Below, in pieces: positions 27,282 through 34,897 of a stretch of 64,000 bases of DNA. The notes beneath the pieces were generated by a model. The model searched no databases. It was given only the letters and a program-made list of their open reading frames with translations, and was not told the origin of the DNA. Source of the DNA: Anaerolinea sp. (lineage in GTDB: Bacteria; Chloroflexota; Limnocylindria; Limnocylindrales; CSP1-4). Numbering within the stretch: position 1 is the stretch's first letter; the number at the start of each line of letters is the position of its first letter. A program made the position numbers and the translations under genes. The stretch covers positions 16,852 through 80,851 of the forward strand of contig PNKK01000009.1 in NCBI GenBank assembly GCA_013822395.1. The letters are read 5' to 3'.

Positions 27282-28432
27282 CAGCGGCCTCCGCCTTCGC
27301 TGCCCGCCGCCCCGTGGCCCTCGTCGGCCGTCCCGTGGCCCTCGCCGGCCGTCCCGTGGTTCCCGCCGGCCGCCGCACGGTGGCCGCCGAGGCCCCAGGC
27401 GGGCGGCATCTCCGACGGCCAGTCCTCGGCGAAGACCCAGCGCATCGCGGTGGAGGGATCGGGATCCGGCTCGTGCTCCGCATGCTCCGTCGCCGCATCC
27501 ACCTCGGCCTTGATCTCCGCGGCGATTCCGGTCTCGATCTCGTCCGTGAGGACGGCGGCATCTCGCAGCTCGTCGCGGAAGCGCGGCAGGGCATCGTGCG
27601 TCCTCAGCTCGGCCAGCTCATGCTCGGGACGGTATTTCGTCTGCTGGTCGTCAGATGAGTGCGCTGTCAGGCGGATGACCTTGGCCTCGATCAGCGTCGG
27701 GCCGTCACCGCGCCGCGCGCGATCCACCGCTGTCTTCGAGGCGCGGTAGCAGGCCAGGACATCGGAGCCGTCCACGATCACGCCGGGGATCCCATAGCCG
27801 GCGGCGCGATCCGCCACGTTCTCCAGGGCCAACTGCTTCGAGGTCGGGACGCTGATCGCGTAGCCGTTGTTCTCGACGACCAGGATGAACGGCAGCCTGT
27901 GGATGGCGGCGAAATTCAGTCCCTCGTGGACGTCGCCCTGGTTGGAGCTCCCCTCGCCCATCGACGTCAGCGCGACCTGCCCTGTCCGGCGGATCTTCGC
28001 CGCCAGCGCGATTCCCACTGCGTGGAGCATCTGGGTGGCCACGGGCGACGACAGCGACAGCAGGTTGTTCTCGGCGTTGCCGTAGTGGCCTGGCATCTGA
28101 CGCCCGCCGGACGACGGGTCGCTCGCCTTGGCGTACTGGGCCATCAGAATGTCCTGGGCCGTCATCCCGAACGCCAGGCAGGTCGCGATCGAGCGGTAGA
28201 AGGGCGCGATCCAGTCCTTCTTGCGCTCCAGCGGCCAGGCGAGTCCCACCTGGGCCCCCTCGTGGCCCTGCCCCGAGATCACGAATGGGATGCGCCCGGC
28301 CCGGTTGAGGATCCATATCCGCTCGTCGACAGCACGCGCCAGGGCGACGGTCCGGTACATCGCGATCAGGTCGGCGTCGGTCAGGCCGACCGACGCCGCC
28401 AGGTCCGATCGGGTCTTGCGGGTCACCGCCAT
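27281..28432 (-). CDS. 2-oxoacid dehydrogenase E1 component, alpha subunit
   Basis: A 383-residue thiamine-diphosphate enzyme subunit. The TPP motif runs from GEGSSNQGDVHEGLNFA to ENN; the usual GDG is GEG here. The phosphorylation-loop-like TAHSSDDQQTKYR is present. The last ~35 residues are an in-frame repeat (HGTAGEG, HGTADEG, HGAAGSEG) with no family counterpart. It precedes E1-beta with a one-base overlap and follows lpdA with a 58-bp gap filled by repeats. Together they form the E1 of the complex whose E2 lies 2.5 kb away. Confidence 0.92.
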   Translation of the reverse strand: MAVTRKTRSDLAASVGLTDADLIAMYRTVALARAVDERIWILNRAGRIPFVISGQGHEGAQVGLAWPLERKKDWIAPFYRSIATCLAFGMTAQDILMAQYAKASDPSSGGRQMPGHYGNAENNLLSLSSPVATQMLHAVGIALAAKIRRTGQVALTSMGEGSSNQGDVHEGLNFAAIHRLPFILVVENNGYAISVPTSKQLALENVADRAAGYGIPGVIVDGSDVLACYRASKTAVDRARRGDGPTLIEAKVIRLTAHSSDDQQTKYRPEHELAELRTHDALPRFRDELRDAAVLTDEIETGIAAEIKAEVDAATEHAEHEPDPDPSTAMRWVFAEDWPSEMPPAWGLGGHRAAAGGNHGTAGEGHGTADEGHGAAGSEGGGR

Positions 28433-28453
28433 CGGCCGATGCGTGCCTCCGAG

Positions 28454-28507
28454 GTCAGAAGTTGATCGATTGTCAGAAGTTGATCGATTGTCAGAAGTTG
28501 ATCGATC
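28454..28507 (-). repeat. Three tandem 18-bp copies of the lpdA 3' end
   Basis: The unit (GTCAGAAGTTGATCGATT on the plus strand) occurs three times in direct contact (28454-28471, 28472-28489, 28490-28507), the last with one end change. On the minus strand each reads (R/Q)SINF-stop: the first is the true C-terminus of LpdA and the next two repeat it with their own TGA codons, still in frame. Confidence 0.9.
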
Positions 28508-29933
28508 GTCCGTCGACCGCCATCGCCGCCTCGCCGACGATCTCGGCGAAGGTGGGATGGGCGTGGGTCGTGGCGCCGATCTCCCATGGCGTGGCGTCGA
28601 GCTGGAAGGCCAGCGACGCCTCGGCCACGAGGTCGGTCGCGTGGGGACCCACGAGGTGGATTCCGAGCGTGTCGCCCGTCTCGCGATGGCCGATCACCTT
28701 GGCGAACCCTTCGTATTCACCCCCGATGATCGCCTTGGCGACCGCCTGGAACGGAACCTTGCCGACCTTGTAGGGGATGCCGCGCTCCTCGCATTGCTGC
28801 TCGGTGAGCCCGATCGAGGCGATCTCCGGGCGGCAGTACGTCGCCCGCGGCTGCGCGACGTAGTCGATCGGATGGACGTCCGTATCGCCGGCGATCACGT
28901 GGGCCGCGACGATCCCCTCGTGCGCGGCGGTGTGCGCCAAGAGCAGGCCGCCGACGATGTCGCCGATCGCATAGAGGTGCGGCTCGCGGGTTCGCATCCG
29001 GCCGTCCACTTTGATGAAGCCGCGGTCGAGCTCGGCCTTCGTCGTCTCGAGGCCGATCTCCTCGACGTTCGGGGCGCGGCCTGTCGCGACGAGTAGAAGC
29101 TCGGCAGCGATGGTCGTCGCTTCCTTGCCCTCCGGGCCGACGGTGAGACCGACACCATCGTTGCCTACCTGCACCGAGGCTGCATCGAGCCGCGCGTTCG
29201 TCATGACCGTGATGCCTCGCCGGGTGAAACTCCGCTCCAGGAGCTGGCTGACCTCGCGGTCCTCGGCCGGCACGATCGTCGGGAGGTATTCGAGGAGGGT
29301 GACCTTGACGCCGAGGTCGTGGTACATCGAGGCGAACTCCACGCCGACGGCCCCCGCGCCGACGACGATCACGTCCTTCGGCAACGCGTCCGCGCGGAGG
29401 ACCTCGTCCGAGGTCACGATCCGACGCCCGTCCGGCACGAGCCCCGGAAGCGACTTCACCCTCGAACCGGTGGCGAGGATCACGTCCGTGCCCCGGAGCA
29501 CCCGCTCCCCGCCCGCACCGGGCGTCCCGTCCTCGCCGTGCATCTGGATGCGGACCGTGGTTGGGCCGTCGAGCCGGCCGCGACCCCCGATCCAGGTGAC
29601 CTTGTTCTTGTCGACGAGCGTCTTGAGGCCCGTCCACATTCGCTTCACGACCTGGTCGCGGCGGGCGGCCATTCTCGCGTAGTCCACGACGGCATCGCCG
29701 GGAAGATCGATCCCGAAGTCCTTCGCGTGCCGGATCCGCTCGGCGAAGGCCGCCGACTCCAGGAGCGCCTTGGTCGGGATGCAGCCCCGATGGAGGCAGG
29801 TCCCCCCGATCTTGTCCTCGTCGACGAGGGCGACCTTGAGGCCGAGCTGGGCGGCGCGGAACGCCGCGCTGTAGCCCCCCGTCCCGGCGCCGAGAACGAC
29901 GAGATCGAAGTCGTTGGACGAGCCGACGGCCAT
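28491..29933 (-). CDS. lpdA: Dihydrolipoamide dehydrogenase (E3)
   Basis: A 480-residue flavoprotein starting at MAVGSSNDFDLVVLGAGTGG. It shows the FAD-binding GxGxxG, redox-active cysteines 46 and 51 (GGTCLHRGC), the NAD-binding VVGAGAVGVEFASM and the dimer-interface base motif HAHPTFAEIV near the C-terminus. It reoxidises dihydrolipoyl groups on E2. A GGAGG lies 12 nt before the ATG. It heads the E3-E1alpha-E1beta run. Its stop codon region is tandemly triplicated. Confidence 0.95.
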   Translation of the reverse strand: MAVGSSNDFDLVVLGAGTGGYSAAFRAAQLGLKVALVDEDKIGGTCLHRGCIPTKALLESAAFAERIRHAKDFGIDLPGDAVVDYARMAARRDQVVKRMWTGLKTLVDKNKVTWIGGRGRLDGPTTVRIQMHGEDGTPGAGGERVLRGTDVILATGSRVKSLPGLVPDGRRIVTSDEVLRADALPKDVIVVGAGAVGVEFASMYHDLGVKVTLLEYLPTIVPAEDREVSQLLERSFTRRGITVMTNARLDAASVQVGNDGVGLTVGPEGKEATTIAAELLLVATGRAPNVEEIGLETTKAELDRGFIKVDGRMRTREPHLYAIGDIVGGLLLAHTAAHEGIVAAHVIAGDTDVHPIDYVAQPRATYCRPEIASIGLTEQQCEERGIPYKVGKVPFQAVAKAIIGGEYEGFAKVIGHRETGDTLGIHLVGPHATDLVAEASLAFQLDATPWEIGATTHAHPTFAEIVGEAAMAVDGRSINF

Positions 29934-30426
29934 GGTCAGGCGGCCTCCAGAACGGTCAGGGAGCGTCCCGCGCCGGCGGCGGCGAGGCGCGCCCGGGAGG
30001 CCCGGCGGGGCGGGTGGATCATCGGGGCCGATGGTACGCGCGAGGTCCCGACGGGCGCAACCGGTGCGTCGCGCCTGTGTGGACGGCCTGCTCATGTTGC
30101 GCCACGCGCTCCGGCTTCGCCGCGGTGCGCCGCCCCGGGCCGTCGCTTGCGCCGCCCCGGCCCGTCGCTTGCGCCGTAGTCAACGATTCATGCACCCGAT
30201 GTCGTCGCTGTGCGCCTCGGGCAATCTCGCGACCGGATAGGGCTCCACGGGGGGCCGATTGCCGTCGCGGCTGTGTCCGCTGGACAATTCGCCGACGATC
30301 CGGCGCGGAATCGTTGACCGGCAGGCAATCGGCTGAGGAAGCCGGCAGGCAGGGCCAATCCGAGCGCGGCCGATGCTAGACTCGGAGCACGGCGGGCCGG
30401 CTCGGCCCCCAGGTGGAAGGAACACC
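29934..30426. other. Intergenic region rich in direct and inverted repeats
   Basis: About 490 bp between the divergent lpdA and plsY starts, with no credible protein. It holds a 20-bp tandem repeat with one mismatch at 22-bp period (30131-30150, 30153-30172), a 140-bp segment bounded by perfect inverted repeats (annotated separately), and the plsY leader. Promoters for both genes should be here, but no consensus boxes stand out. Confidence 0.6.
30179..30318. repeat. 140-bp segment bounded by perfect 11-bp inverted repeats
   Basis: GTCAACGATTC (30179-30189) and its exact complement GAATCGTTGAC (30308-30318) bound a non-coding segment. A second perfect inverted pair, GCCGATTGCC (30254-30263) and GGCAATCGGC (30324-30333), straddles its right end. 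It could be a small MITE-like remnant or a structured untranslated RNA. I see no clear target-site duplication. Confidence 0.6.
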
Positions 30427-31080
30427 GTGGACGCGACCATCCTTCGCGTGCTGCTCGTGATCTCGGCCTACCTGTCCGGGTCCATCCCGGTCGGCGTCAT
30501 CGTCGCGCGGCTGTCGGGCGGCCCGGACCCTCGCTCGATCGGCTCGGGACGGACCGGCGGCACGAACGCCCTCCGCGCCCTCGGCCGGCGGTGGGCCGCT
30601 CTTGTGGTTGCCGGCGACCTGGCGAAGGGCGCGATCCCGGTGCTCGCGGCCAGGCTCCTGACCGACGGCGATCCGGGCATCGAAGTCCTGACCGCCTTCG
30701 CCGCCGTGGTCGGCAGCTCGCGGTCCGCCTTCCTGCGGTTCGGCGGAGGTCGCGGCGTCGGGACGGGCGTGGGCACGATGCTCGTGATCCAGCCGATCGC
30801 CGTGGTCATCGCCGCGCCGGTCTTCTTCCTGGCGATCGTCATCACCCGCTACGTCTCGCTGGGATCGCTCCTGGGGTCGGCGGCGATCCTCCCCGCGATG
30901 CTCCTCATCTGGGCTGTGGCGTCGGGGGCCGTCCCGCCGGCCTATCTCGCCTGGGCGGTGGTGGGTCCGGCGCTCATCTGGCTGGCCCACGCCGACAACA
31001 TCAACCGCCTGCTCCACGGTACCGAGCGCAAGTTCGACCTGGGGTTGCTCGGCGGGCGGCGGGGCGGAGGCGCCGCGTAG
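30427..31080 (+). CDS. plsY: Acyl-phosphate:glycerol-3-phosphate acyltransferase
   Basis: A 217-residue polytopic membrane enzyme from a GTG preceded by GGAAGGA. The three PlsY loop motifs are visible: SGRTGGTNALRALG, GGGRGVGTGVG and HADNINRLLHGTERKF, between hydrophobic helices. It makes lysophosphatidic acid from glycerol-3-phosphate and acyl-phosphate at the membrane. Motif 1 is slightly divergent (GRTGGTN for GNxGATN). It stands alone, divergent from lpdA, with a hairpin after its end. GlpK and GlpD, which handle the same substrate pool, lie 4 kb away. Confidence 0.92.
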   Translation: MDATILRVLLVISAYLSGSIPVGVIVARLSGGPDPRSIGSGRTGGTNALRALGRRWAALVVAGDLAKGAIPVLAARLLTDGDPGIEVLTAFAAVVGSSRSAFLRFGGGRGVGTGVGTMLVIQPIAVVIAAPVFFLAIVITRYVSLGSLLGSAAILPAMLLIWAVASGAVPPAYLAWAVVGPALIWLAHADNINRLLHGTERKFDLGLLGGRRGGGAA

Positions 31081-31165
31081 GGCGGTCCGTACGATCCGCG
31101 TGTTGGCGGGTGGCAGCTGGCGGGTGGCGAGCATCCGGCCCGAGCCTCGCGTATCTCGACGCCCG

Positions 31166-31193
31166 GCCCGCTCGGAGTTGAGCGAGAGCGGGC
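31166..31193. terminator. Hairpin between convergent plsY and DUF1801 genes
   Basis: Arms GCCCGCTC (31166-31173) and GAGCGGGC (31186-31193) form an 8-bp GC-rich stem with a 12-nt loop, placed between two convergent genes. There is no T-run. Just upstream is an 11-bp direct repeat TGGCGGGTGGC (31103 and 31118). Confidence 0.5.
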
Positions 31194-31218
31194 TTGGCGT
31201 GCCGGGCTCGGAATCGCC

Positions 31219-31593
31219 TCAACGACGGCTGCGCGCCGCGATCTCCTCGATCCGCACTTGGACGATCCTCTTCACGAGCGCGCCGGGGAGCGGCTCGTCT
31301 GCGGAGAAGCGGATCGTTCCCTTCCCGGTGAAGTAGGGCTTCAGCTCTTCCCCGAGTGCCTCGCGCACCGCCTCGCTTGCCGGAAAGAGACTGCAGTGGT
31401 TCCTGAACGCTGCGTAGGAGACGAGGAATCGACCGTTCAGCTTGAACGCCGGCATCCCGTAGCTGATCGCCTCTGTCACCCCGGGCGCGGCGGCCTTGAT
31501 CGTCTTCCGAAGCATCCCCAGAGCGACGCGCTGTCTCTCTGGCAGGGCGACCAGGTACTCCTCGACGCTGGCTGGTGCAGCCATCAAGCTCAT
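31219..31593 (-). CDS. DUF1801 (YdhG/YjbR-like) domain protein
   Basis: A 124-residue protein with the DUF1801 pattern: EEYLVALPERQRVALGMLRKTIK, then EAISYGMPAFKLNG and the KGTIRFSADEPLP strand. These small cytoplasmic proteins have a Bet-v1/YjbR-like fold and no established activity. The first ATG gives MSLMAAPASVEEY; the Met at residue 4 is an alternative. It is divergent from the AAA ATPase gene. Confidence 0.85.
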   Translation of the reverse strand: MSLMAAPASVEEYLVALPERQRVALGMLRKTIKAAAPGVTEAISYGMPAFKLNGRFLVSYAAFRNHCSLFPASEAVREALGEELKPYFTGKGTIRFSADEPLPGALVKRIVQVRIEEIAARSRR

Positions 31594-31645
31594 CCTCCAC
31601 GTGACATCGATGCGATCATCCCAGACCGCTGCGCGGTGAGAGGGA

Positions 31646-31666
31646 GCTCTGGCTGGCAGCCAGAGC
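31646..31666. promoter_or_regulatory. 21-bp near-continuous palindrome, possible operator
   Basis: GCTCTGGCTG and its exact complement CAGCCAGAGC are separated by a single base, in the divergent interval between the DUF1801 gene and the AAA ATPase. The tight dyad suits a dimeric regulator site better than a hairpin. No regulator gene is adjacent, so the binding protein is unknown. Confidence 0.5.
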
Positions 31667-31837
31667 GACGTCTTGAATGAGCCGAGCGTGGAGCCGAGGT
31701 GGTCTCAGGCGCGGCCTCAGCAGTGGCGGCGCGCCGTGGGCATTGCGGGAGTGGGTGCCCGGACTGGCGGGTGCCGCCGCATCCAGCGGTCCCGCATACC
31801 GGGTCCGCAGAATGCGGAGCGGCGTATCATCCTCCCC

Positions 31838-33001
31838 GTGGCGAACCCGTTCTCATTCGGCAGCCCCGTTCGCGGCGACCAGTTCGGCGATCGCGAGACG
31901 GAGACGCGATTCCTCGTCCGGCGAATGACCGGCGGCCAGAACGTCGTCCTCACCTCGCCGCGTCGGTACGGCAAGACGTCGCTCCTGCTCCGGGCCGTCG
32001 AGGAAGCGCGGCGCAACCACGGGGCCCGGGTCGGGGTTGCGAGCCTCCTGCGCTGCTCGAGTCGGCGCGAGGTGGCCGAGGAGACCACGAGAGCGGTCGT
32101 CGACGGGGCGCTTGGCTGGATGGTCGGCACCGCCGAGCAGATCAGCGATCGACTCCGTCGGTTGCCTCGTGTCATGCCGACGCTCGAACATGAGGGTTGG
32201 CGTTTCTCGCTTGGGCCGGGTGGTCAGGAGCAGGACTTCCTCGCCGACATCCGCCGGCCGATCGACCTCCTTGCCGACTCGGCCCGGGACGGCCGCCCGG
32301 TCTGTCTGGTGCTGGACGAGTTCCAGCAGGTGGCCGAGATCGATGAGCACCTGGGCGGCTTCTGGAAGACGGTGATCGACGATCTGCCCGGGGTGAGCCT
32401 CGTCTTCTCGGGCTCACGGCGGCACATGATGGAGCGACTCTTTGTCGGCACGGGGGCCGCTCTCAAGAACGCAGCCGAGCCGATGAGCCTCGAGGTCATT
32501 CCGGAAAGCGACCTCGTGCCGTTCCTGCGAGCACGAATGGCGTCTGCTGGTCGGGAGTTGACCGAGTCGGCGGCGCAATTGATCTACCGGCTGGTCCGAG
32601 GGATCCCTCACTTTGTCCAGCTCTTGGCGGCAGCAGCCTATGACGACGACGTCGAGCTCGTCGATGAGGCCGTCGTGCGCAGCGCCATGGTTCAAGTCCT
32701 GACGCGTCAGCGCGCCGACCTGGCTGCCCGGTACGAGGCGTTGCCGACGAATCAGCGCAAGCTTCTGCGCGAGCTCTCACGCGAGCCCGGGCGGGACATC
32801 CTCTCCGCACGCTGGCTCCTGAGAAGTGACCTGGCGAAGACGAGTGCCGAACGGGCGCGAGACGCCTTGCGCGACGCAGAGCTCATCGAGCTCGATGGGA
32901 CGGTCGGCTGGCGCGTAGCGGACCCTATCTTCGAGCGCTGGCTCCGCCACGGGCTCGATCTCGACCTGGGCGAGTCGATCGACCCTTCTTCGATCGGTTG
33001 A
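31838..33001 (+). CDS. AAA ATPase of the archaeal-ATPase/Orc1-like type
   Basis: A 387-residue protein from the GTG at VANPFSFG, the point where the family's N-terminal pattern begins (NPFSFGSPVRGDQFGDRE). Walker A is SPRRYGKTS (residues 40-48) and Walker B VCLVLDEFQQ. A sensor-like SGSRRHMME and a C-terminal winged-helix region (LLRELSREPG... LRDAELIELDG... PIFERWLRHG) follow. Such STAND-like ATPases are common as solitary genes and often act in DNA- or defence-related processes, but no role is established. It is a singleton with an apparent operator-like palindrome upstream and repeats after its stop. Confidence 0.8.
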   Translation: MANPFSFGSPVRGDQFGDRETETRFLVRRMTGGQNVVLTSPRRYGKTSLLLRAVEEARRNHGARVGVASLLRCSSRREVAEETTRAVVDGALGWMVGTAEQISDRLRRLPRVMPTLEHEGWRFSLGPGGQEQDFLADIRRPIDLLADSARDGRPVCLVLDEFQQVAEIDEHLGGFWKTVIDDLPGVSLVFSGSRRHMMERLFVGTGAALKNAAEPMSLEVIPESDLVPFLRARMASAGRELTESAAQLIYRLVRGIPHFVQLLAAAAYDDDVELVDEAVVRSAMVQVLTRQRADLAARYEALPTNQRKLLRELSREPGRDILSARWLLRSDLAKTSAERARDALRDAELIELDGTVGWRVADPIFERWLRHGLDLDLGESIDPSSIG

Positions 33002-33104
33002 CTGCCGGGTCGAGTGGCCTCCACCGGGTCGAGTGGCCTCCACGGACTCGGGCGTCGAGTCGCCGGGGAATCGAACGACCCGGGCCGGCTGACTGCCCGG
33101 GTCG
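32997..33104 (+). repeat. Repeats at and after the ATPase stop codon
   Basis: A perfect 19-bp tandem repeat CCGGGTCGAGTGGCCTCCA occupies 33005-33023 and 33024-33042, directly after the TGA at 32999-33001. In addition the stop-spanning GGTTGACTGCCGGGTCG (32997-33013) recurs with two changes as GGCTGACTGCCCGGGTCG at 33087-33104, again containing TGA. Confidence 0.75.
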
Positions 33105-33105
33105 T
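33075..33105. terminator. Strong hairpin between convergent genes
   Basis: Perfect 10-bp arms ACGACCCGGG (33075-33084) and CCCGGGTCGT (33096-33105) with an 11-nt loop lie between the convergent AAA ATPase and zinc-ribbon genes. No T-run follows, but position and strength fit a bidirectional transcription end. Confidence 0.62.
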
Positions 33106-33160
33106 CACTGGACTCAGATTCCGTGCGGATCCCCGATGGAGCCGCGTGCCGAGAGGAGAG

Positions 33161-33559
33161 CTAGCCCCGCATCGTCCGGAAACAATCGGAGCAGTAGACG
33201 GGCTTGCCACTCGTCGGGCGGAACGGGACCTTCGCCTCGTTGCCGCAGTTCGAGCAGGTTGCCGCGAACATCTCCCGGGTGCCACGATCGCGACCGCCGC
33301 CGTAGCCGCCGCCACCACCGTAGCCACCCGCGCTGTAGCTGCCGCCGGCGCTGTAACCGCCGCCGGACGAGCCGTAGTCGCTGCTGCCCGAGCCGTAGCC
33401 CGCGCCGCTCGACCCGCGGGCAGCCTTGCGGCTGGCCCGACAGGACGGGCAGCGGCGCGGCTCGGTGAAGCCGCGCTGCGCGTAAAAGTCCTGCTCGGAC
33501 GCGGTGAAGACGAACTCCTGTCCGCAGTCCGCGCAGGTCAGATTCTTGTCGCTGTACAA
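33161..33559 (-). CDS. Zinc-ribbon protein with CxxC-x17-CxxC domain
   Basis: A 132-residue protein with two zinc-binding modules. The N-terminal one has CADC...CPSC (residues ~9-40, the 'probable zinc-ribbon' family with QDFYAQRGFTEPRRC). The C-terminal one is CSNC, exactly 17 residues, then CSDC, matching a described CxxC-x17-CxxC family. Between them is a ~45-residue Gly/Ser/Tyr-rich linker with SAGGSYSAGGYGGGG repeats, resembling RNA-binding low-complexity tails. Nucleic-acid binding is an inference. Its promoter region is shared with the divergent DUF4260 operon. Confidence 0.83.
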   Translation of the reverse strand: MYSDKNLTCADCGQEFVFTASEQDFYAQRGFTEPRRCPSCRASRKAARGSSGAGYGSGSSDYGSSGGGYSAGGSYSAGGYGGGGGYGGGRDRGTREMFAATCSNCGNEAKVPFRPTSGKPVYCSDCFRTMRG

Positions 33560-33762
33560 AAGAACTCCTCTCGGTAGCCGCCGCCGATCCCGCGCTCGGG
33601 TTCTCGCGTCAGCCGTGAGAGGAGTCCGGTTCGTGGTCGTCTACGCGTATGCAGTCGCGACCGGTGCCGCGACATTGGGCGACGCGCAGCATACGCGCTA
33701 TCCCGAAACCTGCCTAGCCCCGAATTCGAGCGCACAAGATGCCCCACACTCGCCTGAAAATA

Positions 33763-33793
33763 GGCTATTGACATTAGCCATGAAGGCTATAGT
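33763..33793 (+). promoter_or_regulatory. Promoter/operator of the DUF4260-TetR operon
   Basis: An AT-rich island in GC-rich DNA. GGCTA (33763-33767) and TAGCC (33775-33779) form a 17-bp dyad that embeds a consensus -35 TTGACA (33768-33773). A second half-site GGCTAT follows at 33785-33790. A TATAGT at 33788-33793 would give an unusually short 14-bp spacer; TAGTGT two bases later gives 16. The dyad is the expected target of the TetR protein encoded third in the operon. Confidence 0.6.
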
Positions 33794-33830
33794 GTGTAGC
33801 AATCGAGCACACGAGCGAATGGAGCACACC

Positions 33831-33899
33831 ATGACCGCGACCGCCACCGCCCTGCCGGCCATCGCCCTGCCCCGACAAGCACCGGCGCCCCGGGCATGA
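33831..33899 (+). CDS. 22-residue leader peptide upstream of DUF4260 gene
   Basis: A short reading frame MTATATALPAIALPRQAPAP(RA) with a GGAG ribosome site 6 nt before its ATG. Its TGA overlaps the ATG of the DUF4260 gene by 4 bp (ATGA). The DUF4260 gene has no separate ribosome site because its start lies inside this frame, so translation of the peptide would be needed to deliver ribosomes. The composition (Ala, Pro, Thr) is not that of a typical amino-acid attenuator. It may simply be a coupling leader. Confidence 0.55.
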   Translation: MTATATALPAIALPRQAPAPRA

Positions 33900-34270
33900 C
33901 CGATGGAGCGGTCCGGACCTGGCTCCGCCTCGAGGGTGTCGCCGCGTTCGCCGCCGGCCTCGCACTCTTCGGCGCGAGCGGTGGGAACTGGCTGTTCATC
34001 GTGCCCTTGATCCTGCTGCCGGACATCTCGGCCGTCGGCTTCCTCGCCAGTCCGAGGGTCGGCACCTTCACCTACAACCTGTTCCACAACTGGGTGCCGG
34101 GCATCGTGACCCTCGGCGTCGGGGTGTGGCTCGAATCGCCGGCGGTCCTGCTGGCTGCTGCCATTCTGATCGCCCATGTCGGCATGGATCGGGCCGTCGG
34201 TTACGGCCTGAAGCTGCCGGGCTCATTCCACGACACCCACCTCGGTCGGATAGGCCGCGCAAAGGCGTGA
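33896..34270 (+). CDS. DUF4260 family membrane protein
   Basis: A 124-residue protein with three to four hydrophobic helices (VAAFAAGLALFGASG, WLFIVPLILLP, VTLGVGVW, LLAAAILIAHV) and the family's C-terminal motif GLKLPGSFHDTHLGRIG. The function of DUF4260 is unknown; it is often paired with TetR regulators. It is the middle gene of leader-DUF4260-tetR, all joined by 4-bp overlaps, under a dyad-containing promoter. Substrate-inducible efflux or membrane stress would be speculation. Confidence 0.85.
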   Translation: MTDGAVRTWLRLEGVAAFAAGLALFGASGGNWLFIVPLILLPDISAVGFLASPRVGTFTYNLFHNWVPGIVTLGVGVWLESPAVLLAAAILIAHVGMDRAVGYGLKLPGSFHDTHLGRIGRAKA

Positions 34271-34881
34271 GTCCCGCTCGCGCCCGCACCTCCCACGACC
34301 AAATCGTCGCCGCCGGCCGAGAGCTTCTCGAGGCCGGCGGCCTCGACGCGGTCTCGATGCTGGCAGTTGCCGAGCGTGTGGGCGTTCGGGCTCCGTCGCT
34401 CTACAAGCGCTTTGCCGACCGAGGCGCTCTGATCGCGGCGATCGGGGCCGCGGCGCTGGAGGATCTCGGTCGGCGGCTCCTGCCGCTGACCCAGGACCCG
34501 GACCCCGCGGCTGGTCTTCGCGGGATCGCGGCGGCCTTTCGTGCGTTCGCGCATCGCAATCCTCATGCGTACGAGCTCCTGTTCATGAACTTGCCGCCTG
34601 GGTCTCGCCCGCCTGCCGAGCTCAACGCTCTGGCGTCCGCTCCACTCCTGCAGGTGGCACAACGGCTCGTTGGATCGGAGCGCGCGCTCGAGGCCGCCCG
34701 CCTCGTAACGGCGTTCGCCCATGGCTTCGTGTCGATGGAGATCACCGGCGCGTTTCGACTGGGTGGTGATGTCGACGAGGCTTACCGCTATGGCGTTGAC
34801 GTGCTGGTGGACGCATTGACCGCTGCCCGGGCGGATAGGTTGCCTCGCACAATCGAGCCTAACGAAGCCCCGCCGCCCTGA
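34267..34881 (+). CDS. TetR/AcrR-family transcriptional regulator
   Basis: A 204-residue regulator from a GTG that overlaps the preceding TGA (GTGA). The helix-turn-helix is SHDQIVAAGRELLEAGGLDAVSMLAVAERVGVRAPSLYKRF (split here: HTH core DAVSMLAVAERVG and recognition helix APSLYKRF). The C-terminal ligand domain resembles the WHG/TetR_C_33 type (AFRAFAHRNPHAYELLF, FAHGFVSMEITGAF). Being co-translated with DUF4260, it probably represses its own operon through the dyad at 33763-33779. The ligand is unknown. Confidence 0.86.
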   Translation: MSPARARTSHDQIVAAGRELLEAGGLDAVSMLAVAERVGVRAPSLYKRFADRGALIAAIGAAALEDLGRRLLPLTQDPDPAAGLRGIAAAFRAFAHRNPHAYELLFMNLPPGSRPPAELNALASAPLLQVAQRLVGSERALEAARLVTAFAHGFVSMEITGAFRLGGDVDEAYRYGVDVLVDALTAARADRLPRTIEPNEAPPP

Positions 34882-34897
34882 ACTGAATCAGTACGTC

